Positions 6,487 through 15,732 of a stretch of 24,560 nt of DNA are shown one piece after another. The stretch comes from a virus. The first letter of the stretch is position 1. Each line of letters starts with the position of its first letter. The notes beneath the pieces are model-generated. The model saw nothing but the letters and a program-made list of their open reading frames with translations, was not told the DNA's origin and made no database searches. The DNA lies in the IMG/VR virus record IMGVR_UViG_3300031569_000038, positions 1 through 24,560 of that record, one strand, 5' to 3'. The position numbers and the translations under genes are program-made.

Positions 6487-8533
6487 ATCTGCACCCGCCG
6501 TCCCAGATTATAGAGGCGCAGCCGAAGAAACAGCGCAAGCAAGTGGCGAAGCGGCTAATCAACAAAACTATGCTAATAGACCAGATCAAACTAATCCTTG
6601 GGGGTCAACAACATACGGTACTGAAGCATATACTGATCCGGCAACAGGTCAAGAAGTTACCAAATGGAGTCAAAACCAAACTTTAGACCCAAAAATACAA
6701 GGGGCTCTTGATAGCCAATTAGCACTAACACAAGACAGAAGTGATTTAGGTGGTGCGCTAATGCCGCGCGTAGCTGAAGACTATGCTCAAGGTATGGATT
6801 TTAGTAAATACGGCGATCCTAATATGGGGTATTCAGCTGAACAAATAGATATGTCATATTTACCTCAAGGGGTTGGCAGTTTAACAGCCGGGCAGTATAC
6901 CAGTCCTGAATTGCAACAAAATTTAGATTATTCTGGGGCTTCTGAAATAGGCCAAACACCCCAGGCCGGGGAGTATAACAGTCTTGATTTGCAACAAAAT
7001 TTAGATTATTCTGGGGCTTCTGAAGTAGGCCAAGCACCACAGGCCGGGCAATATACCGGTCCTGATTTGCGACAAAATTTAGATTATTCTGGGGCTTATG
7101 AAGTAGGCCAAGCACCGCAAGCCGGGCAGTATACTGGTCCTGAATTGCAGAAGAGTTTAGATTATTCTGGGGCTTCTGAAGTAGGCCAAGCAGGTAATTA
7201 TCGTAATCAAGCAGAAGATGCAATGTATAATCGCCGTACAAGTAGGTTAGACCCTCAATTTGAAGGACGGCAAGAAGCTCTTGAAGTTAAACTTAACAAT
7301 CAAGGCTTACGTCCGGGCGATCAAGCGTATGATTCGGCCATGCAAAGTTTAGGTATGGAACGCACAGACGCATATAGCGCGGCTCAAAACGAAGCTATTA
7401 TGAGTGGCGGCGCTGAAGCCTCTCGCATGTTTGGTATGGATATGTCGCGTAGAGGACAAGATATTAGTGAAGCAAATACTGCCGCTGATTTTTATAACCA
7501 ATCAAGAGCCCAACAATCAGCAATAGATTTAGATAGTGGCGATCAACAATTTAATGAGGGCGCTAAGCGTTTTGATATGGATATGTCTCGTAGAGGACAA
7601 GATATTAATGAAGCAAATAATACCGCTGATTTTTATAATCAATCAAGAGCCCAACAATCAGCAATAGATTTAGCTAGTGGCAATCAACAATTTAATGAGG
7701 GCGCTCAGCGTTTTGGTATGGATATGTCTCAAAGGGGACAAGATATTAATGAAGCAAATACTGCCGCTAATTTCTATAACCAATCAAGAGGCCAACAGTC
7801 AGCAATGGATTTAGCTAGTGGTGGGCAACAATTTGCTGAGGGCGCTCAGCGTTTTGGTATGGATATGTCTCGTAGAGGGCAAGATATTAGTGAAACAGAT
7901 TCTGCCGCTAATTTCTATAACCAATCAAGAGGCCAACAATCAGCAATAGATTTAGCTAGTGGCGGACAACGATTTAATGAAGCTCAAGGGGCAGGCGATT
8001 TTCAAAATGCCGCACGGCAACGTGCATTAGCTGAACAAATGACTATAAAAGATCGCAGCTATAACCAAGGTAATCAAGATGCAGACCGTCAAAATGCTAT
8101 TCGTACAGGTATGATGAACGAAGAAATGGCGCAACGCGGAGCAAACCTAAATGAAGTAAATGCGCTAATATCTGGACAACAAGTAAACGCGCCACAGATG
8201 GCAGGATTTCAAAATGCAGGCCGCGCACAATCCGCTGATTATTCAGGTGCAATGGGGAATGCGTATGATGCACGTTTAAATCAAACAAACGCTTCAAATG
8301 CAGGTGTTCAGGGAATGATGAATATGGGTGGGACTGTTGCAGGTATGTTCTCAGATCGTAGACTTAAAAAACATATTAAGCGCGTAGGTCAATTATTAGG
8401 TTATCCTCTTTACCGCTTTCAATATCTTTGGGGTGATTGGGCTGTAGGCGTAATGTCCGATGAAATTAATCAAGACGCTGTGTTTAAACATGCTTCAGGG
8501 TATGACATGGTAAACTATAAAGGAATAAAATAA
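6479..8533 (+). CDS. Probable ejection / internal virion protein with S74-like C-terminus
   Basis: This 684-aa protein has three parts. Residues 139-238 hold nearly four 26-aa repeats (pattern [21 protein letters not shown]). Residues 318-500 hold four 47-aa repeats (pattern [16 protein letters not shown]...[14 protein letters not shown]). The last 60 residues contain [31 protein letters not shown] and DMVNYKGIK, the signature of an intramolecular chaperone (Peptidase S74-like), here shorter than in tailspikes. Its position before three further candidate ejection genes suggests a P22-like internal protein released into the cell; a tail fibre role is the alternative. AGGAGG at 6465-6470 is an ideal ribosome site for ATG 6479. 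The start overlaps the upstream gene by 8 bases and the end overlaps the next gene as TAATG. Confidence 0.6.
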   Translation: MGKSAPAVPDYRGAAEETAQASGEAANQQNYANRPDQTNPWGSTTYGTEAYTDPATGQEVTKWSQNQTLDPKIQGALDSQLALTQDRSDLGGALMPRVAEDYAQGMDFSKYGDPNMGYSAEQIDMSYLPQGVGSLTAGQYTSPELQQNLDYSGASEIGQTPQAGEYNSLDLQQNLDYSGASEVGQAPQAGQYTGPDLRQNLDYSGAYEVGQAPQAGQYTGPELQKSLDYSGASEVGQAGNYRNQAEDAMYNRRTSRLDPQFEGRQEALEVKLNNQGLRPGDQAYDSAMQSLGMERTDAYSAAQNEAIMSGGAEASRMFGMDMSRRGQDISEANTAADFYNQSRAQQSAIDLDSGDQQFNEGAKRFDMDMSRRGQDINEANNTADFYNQSRAQQSAIDLASGNQQFNEGAQRFGMDMSQRGQDINEANTAANFYNQSRGQQSAMDLASGGQQFAEGAQRFGMDMSRRGQDISETDSAANFYNQSRGQQSAIDLASGGQRFNEAQGAGDFQNAARQRALAEQMTIKDRSYNQGNQDADRQNAIRTGMMNEEMAQRGANLNEVNALISGQQVNAPQMAGFQNAGRAQSADYSGAMGNAYDARLNQTNASNAGVQGMMNMGGTVAGMFSDRRLKKHIKRVGQLLGYPLYRFQYLWGDWAVGVMSDEINQDAVFKHASGYDMVNYKGIK
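6893..7192 (+). repeat. Tandem 78-bp coding repeat, 3.8 copies
   Basis: Units begin at 6893, 6971, 7049 and 7127; the last has 66 bases. Each encodes 26 residues with a core of [11 protein letters not shown]. The units are in frame and highly similar, with most differences at third positions or in the GPDL/SPEL segment, so they are older than the duplication in the upstream gene but still homogeneous. Confidence 0.9.
7430..7980 (+). repeat. Tandem 141-bp coding repeat, four copies
   Basis: Units begin at exactly 141-base intervals: 7430, 7571, 7712 and 7853. Each encodes 47 residues rich in Gln, Asn, Asp and Ser with conserved [10 protein letters not shown] and FYNQSRxQQSA segments. The fourth unit degenerates after RFNEA. 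The pattern suggests a repetitive, probably helical rod. Confidence 0.9.
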
Positions 8534-8994
8534 TGCCCGGTACAGAAGAAGAAAAAGTACAAAATGATATAAATCAAGCAGCGCTTACTGACCCTAATTT
8601 TGCTGCGGCCATAATGAATTTAACTGACGAAGAAAAATTAAATATGTACCGCGACTATATAGGGGAAACGGCTATTTTAGGAAGTGAGTTAGAAACTGCT
8701 AACGATACTTTATCTACAGCCATGCCTTCAGTTATCCAAGCCGGGAATACTGTTGTTGCTGATCCTACTGCTTTAGCTCAAGGGCTTAAAAATTTCCAAG
8801 CAGGCCGAGAAAGAAAAAGAATAAACACTGATTTAAAAGGTCTTTCAGCCGGGAAAACAGCCGGGACATTAACTACAGCTAATACTTTGGGTGACGTAGC
8901 TCAACAACAGATGACTGCGGACGCATTGCGCCGTAAAAAAGAAGAAGATAAACAAAGAGCTGCGGCTGCGTATCGCGGTAACGGAAGTATTTAA
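8533..8994 (+). CDS. Small putative internal virion protein
   Basis: This 153-aa protein has no recognisable enzyme motif. It is mostly helical by composition, with an acidic N-terminus (PGTEEEKVQNDINQ), an Ala/Thr-rich middle and a Lys/Arg/Glu-rich C-terminal helix (about residues 125-145, ADALRRKKEEDKQRAAAAY). It starts by a TAATG overlap with the preceding gene, preceded by AGGAA at 8521-8525, so the two are translationally coupled. Placement in the ejection-protein block suggests a small ejected protein or its chaperone, comparable in position to the small proteins of that P22 region. This is inference from context only. Confidence 0.5.
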   Translation: MPGTEEEKVQNDINQAALTDPNFAAAIMNLTDEEKLNMYRDYIGETAILGSELETANDTLSTAMPSVIQAGNTVVADPTALAQGLKNFQAGRERKRINTDLKGLSAGKTAGTLTTANTLGDVAQQQMTADALRRKKEEDKQRAAAAYRGNGSI

Positions 8995-9036
8995 TACAAA
9001 AATGAAGTACGTTGTAAAAAAATATAAGGATTTATA

Positions 9037-10215
9037 ATGCCGCCATATCAAGATTCTATAACCGCTTTAATGGGTGCGCCAACTACTTCTGATGAAGAAA
9101 GAATGGCTATGTCGCTGCGTAATGATCGCACCGCCGGCAATTTACTTGGCTTATCTACTATAGATCAAGTGTCTAATCTTGGAACAGGCATGACTAAAAA
9201 CACTATGGTAGCCGCTAAACAAGCAGGCGCGTTAAAACAAGCTAAAGAAAAAATGCTTTCAGATCAATTGCGAATAAAAGAAGCTGAAGATGCTAGAATT
9301 ACCGCAGCAAATGTAGCTAATGATCGTAGAATAGCAGCTGCTGCACTAGTACAAGAAGGAAGAGAAGACGCTAGAGTATTAGCCTTAGCAAACCGCCGTG
9401 AAGATAAAGAAGAAGCCGAAAACTATAAAAGAATTATGGCAGGCGTATTACCAAATGGCGCTCAGATGCGAGTTGAAGACCCTTCTCCTGAACAAGCTGT
9501 TTTATATGATAGATATGATAAATTAGTAGGTAAAAATAAAACACCTTTTTCTAAAATGCCTAGCGATACTGCGGTAAAAGAATTTGAAGATAGTTTTAAT
9601 CAATCTAAAGTATTGTTTGACGTAATGAAAACGTATAAACCCGAATATGCAAACATGCGCGAGATACCTTGGGGCGGTTCACTTTTAGAGTTTGCATCTT
9701 CTAAAACAAATATACTTACTAACGAACAACAGGAAGAAGCTGCTGCTTGGTGGGCTAATTTTAACAGGCAATTTACTTTAGGCGCACGTAACGCATTATT
9801 TGGTGGAGCATTAACCGAAGGTGAAAGCGCCGCGTGGGATCAAGCTAACCTTACATCTAATATGAACGAAAAACAAATTAAAATGTTTATGGATAACATG
9901 TATGAAACTGCGGTTAAAAAAGGAGAGCGTAATGTTCAATTAGGCGCTACTAAAGGATATCCTGAACAATGGATGTTACAAAACATGAATGGAGTATTAA
10001 ACGATCCTTTGGGATTTAATATTGCAGAAAATAATATTACTGTAGCCCCTAATGGTGAACCTTTACCCGAAGGTATTATATTTAAAAATGGTAAATATTT
10101 TAATTCTTCTACGGGAGAGGAAGTAGTATATAATGCTGTTGAAGAAACGGAAGAAATTATTACAAAGTTACCTCAAGCAAACAATAGAACTTTTTCTGGT
10201 GGGGGGTTACGTTAA
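9037..10215 (+). CDS. Putative DNA ejection / internal virion protein
   Basis: This 392-aa protein has a long N-terminal helical region rich in Ala, Lys, Glu and Arg (about residues 55-135), likely coiled coil. A conserved-looking middle follows with WWANFNRQFTLGARNALFG and GALTEGESAAWDQA (about residues 230-272), a pattern I associate with podovirus ejection-type proteins. The C-terminal part is a short beta-like segment (GIIFKNGKYFNSSTGEEVVY) that resembles small domains at the ends of other phage internal proteins. AAGGA at 9026-9030 precedes ATG 9037, and the gene abuts the next with no gap. It probably leaves the virion ahead of the DNA and helps form the transfer channel; this is inference from family pattern and context. 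Confidence 0.55.
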   Translation: MPPYQDSITALMGAPTTSDEERMAMSLRNDRTAGNLLGLSTIDQVSNLGTGMTKNTMVAAKQAGALKQAKEKMLSDQLRIKEAEDARITAANVANDRRIAAAALVQEGREDARVLALANRREDKEEAENYKRIMAGVLPNGAQMRVEDPSPEQAVLYDRYDKLVGKNKTPFSKMPSDTAVKEFEDSFNQSKVLFDVMKTYKPEYANMREIPWGGSLLEFASSKTNILTNEQQEEAAAWWANFNRQFTLGARNALFGGALTEGESAAWDQANLTSNMNEKQIKMFMDNMYETAVKKGERNVQLGATKGYPEQWMLQNMNGVLNDPLGFNIAENNITVAPNGEPLPEGIIFKNGKYFNSSTGEEVVYNAVEETEEIITKLPQANNRTFSGGGLR

Positions 10216-11643
10216 ATGGCTGAAAAATTACCATTAGGATGGACTGTTGTGCCACCAGAAGAAAAAGATAGCGGAGGCCAAGATTTTGCCGAAGGTTTAG
10301 GTTTGTCAGGACTTGAAACTATATACGGATTAAAGGGCCTTTTTACTGATTTATCCGAAGAAGACAACGCTAGATTAAAAGATTGGCGCGATGATGCGGG
10401 TGAAAGTGGTTGGGGTACTGCGGGACAAGTTGTAGGTGATATAGCACAAATGGCTTTACCGGGAGCTATGGGTGTAAAAGCATTAAAAGTCGGCAGTAGC
10501 GTATTAAAAGGTTCCGCAGCAGGAGGTGTTTTAGGCGCTATACAAGCCCCAGAAGAAAATGAAAATAGACTTACAAATGCCGGAGTAAACGCCGGAGCAG
10601 GTTTAGTAGGTGGAGGATTAGTAAAAGCTGCGGGTGGTTTAATTACAGGTGTTGGTAAAACGGCTGCGGCACAAAAAGTAATTAATAGAGGAGATTATTT
10701 AACCCCAGGACAAGCTGCGGATAATTCTATGGTTCGGGGTGCTGAAACTGTTATGGGAATGACTCCTTTTATAGCTAAAGGTACAAAAAGTTTACAAGAA
10801 AAAGGCGTGTCACAATGGCTTTTAAGTACGGCTAATAAAGTATCTAAGCCATTAGGCGTTAATTTAGACGATCTTGGTGAAAAAAGTATGCAAAAATTAC
10901 AAGATCAATTTAAAACTTCTTATACAGATGCTTGGGAGCAAGCTACTAATGTAATAGGCCCTGATAAAATTGCTAAATTTAATAAATTTATAGCCCCTGA
11001 AATTAAATTTATGGAAGATGCGCCTAAAAAAGCTGTAGAAAAAATACTTTCGCGTTTAAAAGAACTTAAAGGTTCTAAAAATCCTAAAGCGTTACGAAAA
11101 TTAGATAAACTTATTAAAGATAATATAGGTAAATACGCTAAAGACAACGATCTTTTAAAAATGTTTAATAATATGAAAAATACGTTACGCGAAAAAATGG
11201 GTGGGGAATCTACGGAATCTCTTAAAAAATTAGATAGTCTATACCCGGCGTACAAAACACTTACTACTGCTGCTCATAAAGCCTACGGGGGTAAAAATTT
11301 AACTCTTGATATTTTAAAAGAAACATCTAAAAATGTAGGTAGTAAAGGAACTAAAGCAGCGTATGGTAAAGCGCCATTACAAAATGAAATAGAATTAGGT
11401 CTTGACACTATTGGTCAATATACGCCTAACATATTATTTGATGTAGTTAAAGGTTTAGCTCAAAATGTTGCTTCACCAACACCAGTACTTGATTTTGGTG
11501 GCAGAGCTTTATTAGGGCAGACTGCAATACAAAAAACTGCACAAAATGCAATTAAAAAATCGGGCCTTAATAAAGCTCTTGAAAAATATCGTAACAAATA
11601 TAATGTAAATTCAAGTATGTTAGCTTCAAGATATGAACAGTAA
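10216..11643 (+). CDS. Putative DNA ejection protein with Gly-rich hydrophobic region
   Basis: This 475-aa protein begins with a short MAEKLPLGWTVVPPEE segment typical of phage internal proteins. Residues about 70-160 form a Gly/Ala/Val/Leu-rich stretch with glycine-zipper-like spacing (GAMGVKALKVGSSVLKGSA, then GAGLVGGGLVKAAGGLITG) that could insert into membrane. The rest is helical and Lys-rich, ending in EKYRNKYNVNSSMLASRYEQ. P22 gp16-type proteins have comparable membrane-active character, so a role in moving DNA across the inner membrane is plausible. The gene directly follows the previous one (stop and start adjacent). No peptidoglycan hydrolase motif is visible. Confidence 0.55.
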   Translation: MAEKLPLGWTVVPPEEKDSGGQDFAEGLGLSGLETIYGLKGLFTDLSEEDNARLKDWRDDAGESGWGTAGQVVGDIAQMALPGAMGVKALKVGSSVLKGSAAGGVLGAIQAPEENENRLTNAGVNAGAGLVGGGLVKAAGGLITGVGKTAAAQKVINRGDYLTPGQAADNSMVRGAETVMGMTPFIAKGTKSLQEKGVSQWLLSTANKVSKPLGVNLDDLGEKSMQKLQDQFKTSYTDAWEQATNVIGPDKIAKFNKFIAPEIKFMEDAPKKAVEKILSRLKELKGSKNPKALRKLDKLIKDNIGKYAKDNDLLKMFNNMKNTLREKMGGESTESLKKLDSLYPAYKTLTTAAHKAYGGKNLTLDILKETSKNVGSKGTKAAYGKAPLQNEIELGLDTIGQYTPNILFDVVKGLAQNVASPTPVLDFGGRALLGQTAIQKTAQNAIKKSGLNKALEKYRNKYNVNSSMLASRYEQ

Positions 11644-11658
11644 TTAAAGGAATAAATA

Positions 11659-13881
11659 ATGTCAAGAAACGCTAGTGGTACATACACCCTTCCAACAGGA
11701 AACCCTGTGGTTAGTGGTACAGATATTACCGTAACATGGGGTAATAACACCATGAATGATATTGCTACTGAAATGACAGACAGTCTTTCACGTAGTGGTA
11801 AAGGTGGTATGCTCGCGCCGCTAACTTTTTTTGATGGCTCGGTATCTGTCCCCGGTATATCTTGGGTGTCAGATGCCAATACAGGTTTTTATCGCATTGG
11901 TGCTGACAATATGGCAATGACTGCGGGTGGTGTTCAAATTGTTGACTATGCCAACAATGCGTTTACTTTTAGTGGCACGGCAAATACCTCAACGACAGGG
12001 CCAATTTTTTCTATTTTTAGAAATAGTGCCTCTCCCGCAGATGCTGATCTTATTGGCGATCTACGTTTTGACGGCGAAGACAGTGCAGGCAATAAAACAA
12101 CTTATGCGTCTGTATCTAGTCAAATAGACGATGTAACGAACGCTACAGAGGACGGCACATTGCTTGTTAAGACTATGACAGCAGGGACGCTCACTACACA
12201 GCTTGATATATCAAGTGCATTAGTAGATATTACTCCGGCTACAACAATAGCCGGGCTAACAACCATCGCCTCTTTAAAAGGTACTGGTGCAGTTACAATC
12301 ACTGACATCCTTGACGAAGACAATATGGCGTCTGACAGCGCAACTAAACTTGCTACACAGCAGTCTATCAAGGCTTATGTTGATGCTTCTAGTGGAGATC
12401 TTGAAGGCACAGCGGTATTATCTACAGGTGAGACTGGCACGTCTAAATTCTTGCGAATAGACGGAGATGGAACAAGTAGCTGGCAAGTGCCGCCAACTGG
12501 TGATATTACAGCCGTAATCGCAGGAACAGGAATATCTGGCGGTGGTACTTCAGGTGATGTTACAATTACTAACTCAGCGCCAAATATAGTTCAAACTACA
12601 GTAACGGGTAATGCAGGGACGGCTACAACTCTACAAACTGCAAGGACAATCGCAGGTGTTTCGTTTGATGGTTCAGCTAATATATCCTTAAATAACAATG
12701 CTATTACTAATGGTGCAGGGTACACAACTAGTGTAGGTGATATTACTGGAGTTACCGCAGGTACAGGTATTTCAGGTGGTGGTACAAGTGGTACAGTTAC
12801 AATCACAAACTCTGCACCAAACATAGTTCAAACAACAGTTTCAGGTAATGCAGGTACAGCTACAACCCTACAAACCGCAAGGACAATCGCTGGTGTTTCA
12901 TTTGATGGATCAGCCAACATATCTTTAAATAACAACGCAATTACTAACGGTGCAGGATACACTACAAATACAGGCGATATTACTGGAGTTACCGCAGGAA
13001 CAGGTATTTCAGGCGGTGGTACAAGTGGTACAGTTACTATTACTAACTCATCTCCAAACGCAACTCACACAGGTGAAGTAACCGGAGCAACGGCTCTTAC
13101 GATTGCAGACAATGTAGTAGATGAAGCTAATCTTAAAGTTTCTAATGCACCAACTAATGGCTATATGCTAACGGCACAGTCAGGAAACACTGGTGGATTA
13201 ACATGGGCTGCGGCTGCCAGCGGCGGTGGTGGTATGGTCTGGTCCGTAAAAACCACCACCTACACAGCCGCTACAGACGAAGCTATTATCGCTAACACTT
13301 CAGGTGGAATTTGGACTCTAACATTGCCAGCGACACCTGTTGTCGGGGATGTTGTTCGAGTTGCAGACGGAGCTAGTTGGGAAACCAACAACCTTACGGT
13401 AGCACGAAATGGATCAACCATTGAAGGTGTTGCCCAAGACGTAACGATGGATATTAACTCTGCTTCTGTTGACTTTGTTTATGATGGAACAACTTGGCAA
13501 GTTTATGTGAGCATGGGTACAGAACTTGTGGACTACCTACCTCTCGCTGGTGGTACTCTCACAGGTGATTTACAGGTTAAAGGTGTTCAGGAAACTGTTA
13601 TTGCACTCAGCGGAACAACTCCGGCAATTGATCCGACAGCAGGGACTATTGCTACGTGGACACTATCGGGAGCCTCTACACCTACATTCGGCGCAGGTTG
13701 GGCTGAGGGTGAAAGTATTTTGCTGATGATTGATGACGGTGCAGGTAATACTATTACTTGGCCTACTATGCAGTGGGCTGGTGGTACAGCGCCTACGTTA
13801 CCAACAACAGGCTATGCGGTTGTAACTCTATTCAAGGTCGGGGCTACTTTCTATGGAACTTCTGCAGGTGATATGTCGTGA
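11659..13881 (+). CDS. Tail fibre protein with triplicated module
   Basis: This 740-aa protein is probably the main tail fibre. The N-terminus (SRNASGTYTLPTGNPVVSG, then WGNNTMNDIATEMTDSLSRSGKGGM) is the widespread virion-attachment domain of phage fibres. About residues 190-240 carry the KGTGAVTITDIL...SATKLATQQSIKAYVD linker. Residues 281-517 hold three modules of 79 residues (the third partial) with GDITGVTAGTGISGGGTSGTVTI and TIAGVSFDGSANISL. The C-terminal region includes LPLAGGTLTGDLQV and a TITWPTMQWAGGTAP domain common in fibres of aquatic phages. Ribosome site AAAGGAA precedes ATG 11659. The fibre is likely trimeric, with receptor binding by this or the next two proteins. Confidence 0.8.
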   Translation: MSRNASGTYTLPTGNPVVSGTDITVTWGNNTMNDIATEMTDSLSRSGKGGMLAPLTFFDGSVSVPGISWVSDANTGFYRIGADNMAMTAGGVQIVDYANNAFTFSGTANTSTTGPIFSIFRNSASPADADLIGDLRFDGEDSAGNKTTYASVSSQIDDVTNATEDGTLLVKTMTAGTLTTQLDISSALVDITPATTIAGLTTIASLKGTGAVTITDILDEDNMASDSATKLATQQSIKAYVDASSGDLEGTAVLSTGETGTSKFLRIDGDGTSSWQVPPTGDITAVIAGTGISGGGTSGDVTITNSAPNIVQTTVTGNAGTATTLQTARTIAGVSFDGSANISLNNNAITNGAGYTTSVGDITGVTAGTGISGGGTSGTVTITNSAPNIVQTTVSGNAGTATTLQTARTIAGVSFDGSANISLNNNAITNGAGYTTNTGDITGVTAGTGISGGGTSGTVTITNSSPNATHTGEVTGATALTIADNVVDEANLKVSNAPTNGYMLTAQSGNTGGLTWAAAASGGGGMVWSVKTTTYTAATDEAIIANTSGGIWTLTLPATPVVGDVVRVADGASWETNNLTVARNGSTIEGVAQDVTMDINSASVDFVYDGTTWQVYVSMGTELVDYLPLAGGTLTGDLQVKGVQETVIALSGTTPAIDPTAGTIATWTLSGASTPTFGAGWAEGESILLMIDDGAGNTITWPTMQWAGGTAPTLPTTGYAVVTLFKVGATFYGTSAGDMS
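12499..13062 (+). repeat. 237-bp tandem module in the tail fibre gene
   Basis: Module starts are at 12499, 12736 and 12973, exactly 237 bases (79 codons) apart. The first two modules are complete and nearly identical in protein; the third stops matching after about 30 residues. Nucleotide differences are mostly synonymous, pointing to duplication followed by drift under protein constraint. The module can lengthen the fibre shaft. Confidence 0.9.
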
Positions 13882-13904
13882 TTACGTTAGGTGGAAAGCT
13901 AATA

Positions 13905-14708
13905 ATGAGCTCTGTTGCTGACAGTGGTATAAGCGGTCAGGTATTATTTGGTACTCCTGGTAGTTATACGTGGACTTGCCCAGTAGGCGTGACCTCAGTT
14001 TGTGTTGTTGCTGTTGGCGGTGGTGGGGGTGGCTTGCACTTCGTATCTGGAACACACTCTATGGCTGGTGGCGGCGGCGGCGGGCTTGGCTGGATCAATA
14101 ACTACTCGGTAACTTCGGGAACCACTTACTCACTTGCAGTTGGTGCAGGGGGGATTAATGGTGCATACAGTACGGGTTCAACTTCTGGCAGCCCGAGTTG
14201 GTTTGCTGGAGAGACAATAGTCAAGGGCTTTGGAGGTATCTATGGACGCTACAATACTGCCACACCACAAAGTGCATACACAGGTGATGGCGGCGGTAAT
14301 GGTGGCGGCGTCAACTTGAACACTGCCAATGGGTATGGCCCGCAAGGTGGAGGTGGTGCAGGGGGCTACTCTGGTGCTGGTGGACAGGGTGGTTATGACA
14401 CGATCCAACAGGCTACGGCTGGTACTGGAGGCGGCGGCGGTGGCGGTAGCAATAACGGCTCAGATTACGGTTTTGGTGGTGGAGGAGTTGGCGTCTTAGG
14501 TGAAGGTACTAGTGGAGCGGCAGGCTCAAACTCAGTAGGGCTCGGTGGGTCTGGTGGGGCGGATGGTATTGCTAGAACAGGCGGCATTTACGGTGGCGGC
14601 GGCGGCGGTGGGACTGCACAGGCAGCAGGTAACGGTAGCGGCGGTGCTATCAGAATCATATGGGGAGCAGGAAGATCATTCCCCAGCACCCTCACAGCAG
14701 ATCAATAA
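13905..14708 (+). CDS. Glycine-rich tail adhesin / receptor-binding protein
   Basis: This 267-aa protein starts with a YTWTCPVGVTSVCVVAVGGGGG segment, the classic opening of Gly-rich phage tail proteins. Glycine clusters then dominate to the C-terminus (GGGNGGG, GGGGAGG, GGGGGGGS, GGGGGGG), ending with AIRIIWGAGRSFPS. Such polyglycine sandwich domains form exposed loops that bind host receptors, as in gp38-type adhesins. I chose ATG 13905 with GGTGGA about 9 bases upstream. GTG 13878, overlapping the previous stop as GTGA with AGGTGA at 13866-13871, is a real alternative (276 aa). The gene is visibly richer in G and C than its neighbours, largely because glycine codons are GGN. It sits directly behind the fibre gene, so the products likely assemble together. 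Confidence 0.7.
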   Translation: MSSVADSGISGQVLFGTPGSYTWTCPVGVTSVCVVAVGGGGGGLHFVSGTHSMAGGGGGGLGWINNYSVTSGTTYSLAVGAGGINGAYSTGSTSGSPSWFAGETIVKGFGGIYGRYNTATPQSAYTGDGGGNGGGVNLNTANGYGPQGGGGAGGYSGAGGQGGYDTIQQATAGTGGGGGGGSNNGSDYGFGGGGVGVLGEGTSGAAGSNSVGLGGSGGADGIARTGGIYGGGGGGGTAQAAGNGSGGAIRIIWGAGRSFPSTLTADQ

Positions 14709-14723
14709 TAGGAGCATTATAAA

Positions 14724-15476
14724 ATGACAACACTAACATCAATAGTCAGAGCATCAGGCTTTGCAACAACAGCTCAGGGTGAACTTGCAGATACTGCGGT
14801 GCAGCCTAACGATAGTCCTACATTCGGAAATATAACCGCTACAGGTACTGTAGATGGAGTGGATATTGCAGAGGCTATCCCAGCAAGCCTTGGAACAGCA
14901 GCTCAGGTTCTTACTGTCAATGCAGGTGCAACTGCGGGTGAGTGGGCTGATGCTGGCGGTGGCGGTTCTATGACGCACGTTAGCACATCTACAGTATCAG
15001 GCACGAGTACTAATAGTGTGTTTTTAACAATGGATAATACATACAAAACTTATAAATTGTATACTAACTATGCGCAAAATGTACCAGTAACTGGGCAAAT
15101 ATATGTTCGGCTTACAGACGGTGGCACACCAATTACAACGAGTGTATATAATGGTTACAGGGCGTATAATGGTGGTGGTTTTGTAATAAATACACAAAAT
15201 TTTATGGCATGTGCTGGCGGTACTGGCGATGCCGCACTTGTAATACAAGAATGGACAATTTATATGGATGGTAACGATATAGAAGTGATGCGTTATGCAG
15301 AGACAAGTTGGGCGACACCAACTGCTTCTAGCCCTACAAGCCAACTTGGTGACTCTGGGTATATGTTAAATTCTAGTTACAGTGCTAGTGGTAATATTGA
15401 TGGATTAAATTTTACTACTCCTAACGCAGTATTCGCACCTGGCAGCACTTTCATACTTTATGGATTAGCAGAATAA
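14724..15476 (+). CDS. Second tail fibre-like / receptor-binding protein
   Basis: This 250-aa protein opens with a short attachment-like segment (about residues 1-80) containing SPTFGNITATGTVDGVDIAEAI and GTAAQVLTVNAGATAGEWADAGGGG, a linker pattern common in phage fibres. Residues 82-250 form a beta-rich globular domain that ends in FAPGSTFILYGLAE, resembling C-terminal domains of fibres in marine phages. AGGAG at 14710-14714 precedes ATG 14724. Base composition shifts within the gene: the first 265 bases are more balanced and the rest is AT-rich, suggesting a swapped receptor-binding module. Function as a host-recognition protein is inferred. Confidence 0.65.
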   Translation: MTTLTSIVRASGFATTAQGELADTAVQPNDSPTFGNITATGTVDGVDIAEAIPASLGTAAQVLTVNAGATAGEWADAGGGGSMTHVSTSTVSGTSTNSVFLTMDNTYKTYKLYTNYAQNVPVTGQIYVRLTDGGTPITTSVYNGYRAYNGGGFVINTQNFMACAGGTGDAALVIQEWTIYMDGNDIEVMRYAETSWATPTASSPTSQLGDSGYMLNSSYSASGNIDGLNFTTPNAVFAPGSTFILYGLAE

Positions 15477-15487
15477 AGGAAAATAAT

Positions 15488-15730
15488 ATGCAAAAATTAG
15501 TAAACGGAGTTCTTTATGACCTTATGGAAGAAGAAATAGCTCAAAATGTAATAGACGCAGAAGCATCAGCCGCAGAATATCTTTTGAACGGGCATAAAAT
15601 GTTGAGGCAAGTAGCATACCCACCGATGGAAGATTACCTTGACGGTATTGTTAAGGGTGACACTGCGCAAGTAGATAAATATATAGCAGATTGTTTGGCC
15701 GTGAAAGCGGCATACCCTAAAGGAGAGTAA
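15488..15730 (+). CDS. Small XkdW-like tail-region protein
   Basis: This 80-aa acidic protein has AYPPMEDYLDGIVKGD (about residues 43-58) followed by YIADCLAVKAAYPK. This pattern is typical of small proteins encoded beside phage fibre genes, related to the XkdW type or short tail fibre assembly proteins. AAAGGA at 15476-15481 precedes ATG 15488. It lies between the last fibre-like gene and the lysis block. A role as fibre assembly factor or minor tail component is possible; the family label is by pattern only. Confidence 0.55.
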   Translation: MQKLVNGVLYDLMEEEIAQNVIDAEASAAEYLLNGHKMLRQVAYPPMEDYLDGIVKGDTAQVDKYIADCLAVKAAYPKGE

Positions 15731-15732
15731 TT

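Noticed and set aside
6893-7192. Regular repeats resembling a CRISPR array
   Set aside because: Units are directly adjacent without spacers, in frame in a coding gene, and vary mostly at third codon positions.
11659-15476. Diversity-generating retroelement acting on a fibre gene
   Set aside because: No reverse transcriptase and no template/variable repeat pair with A-biased differences is visible in the window.
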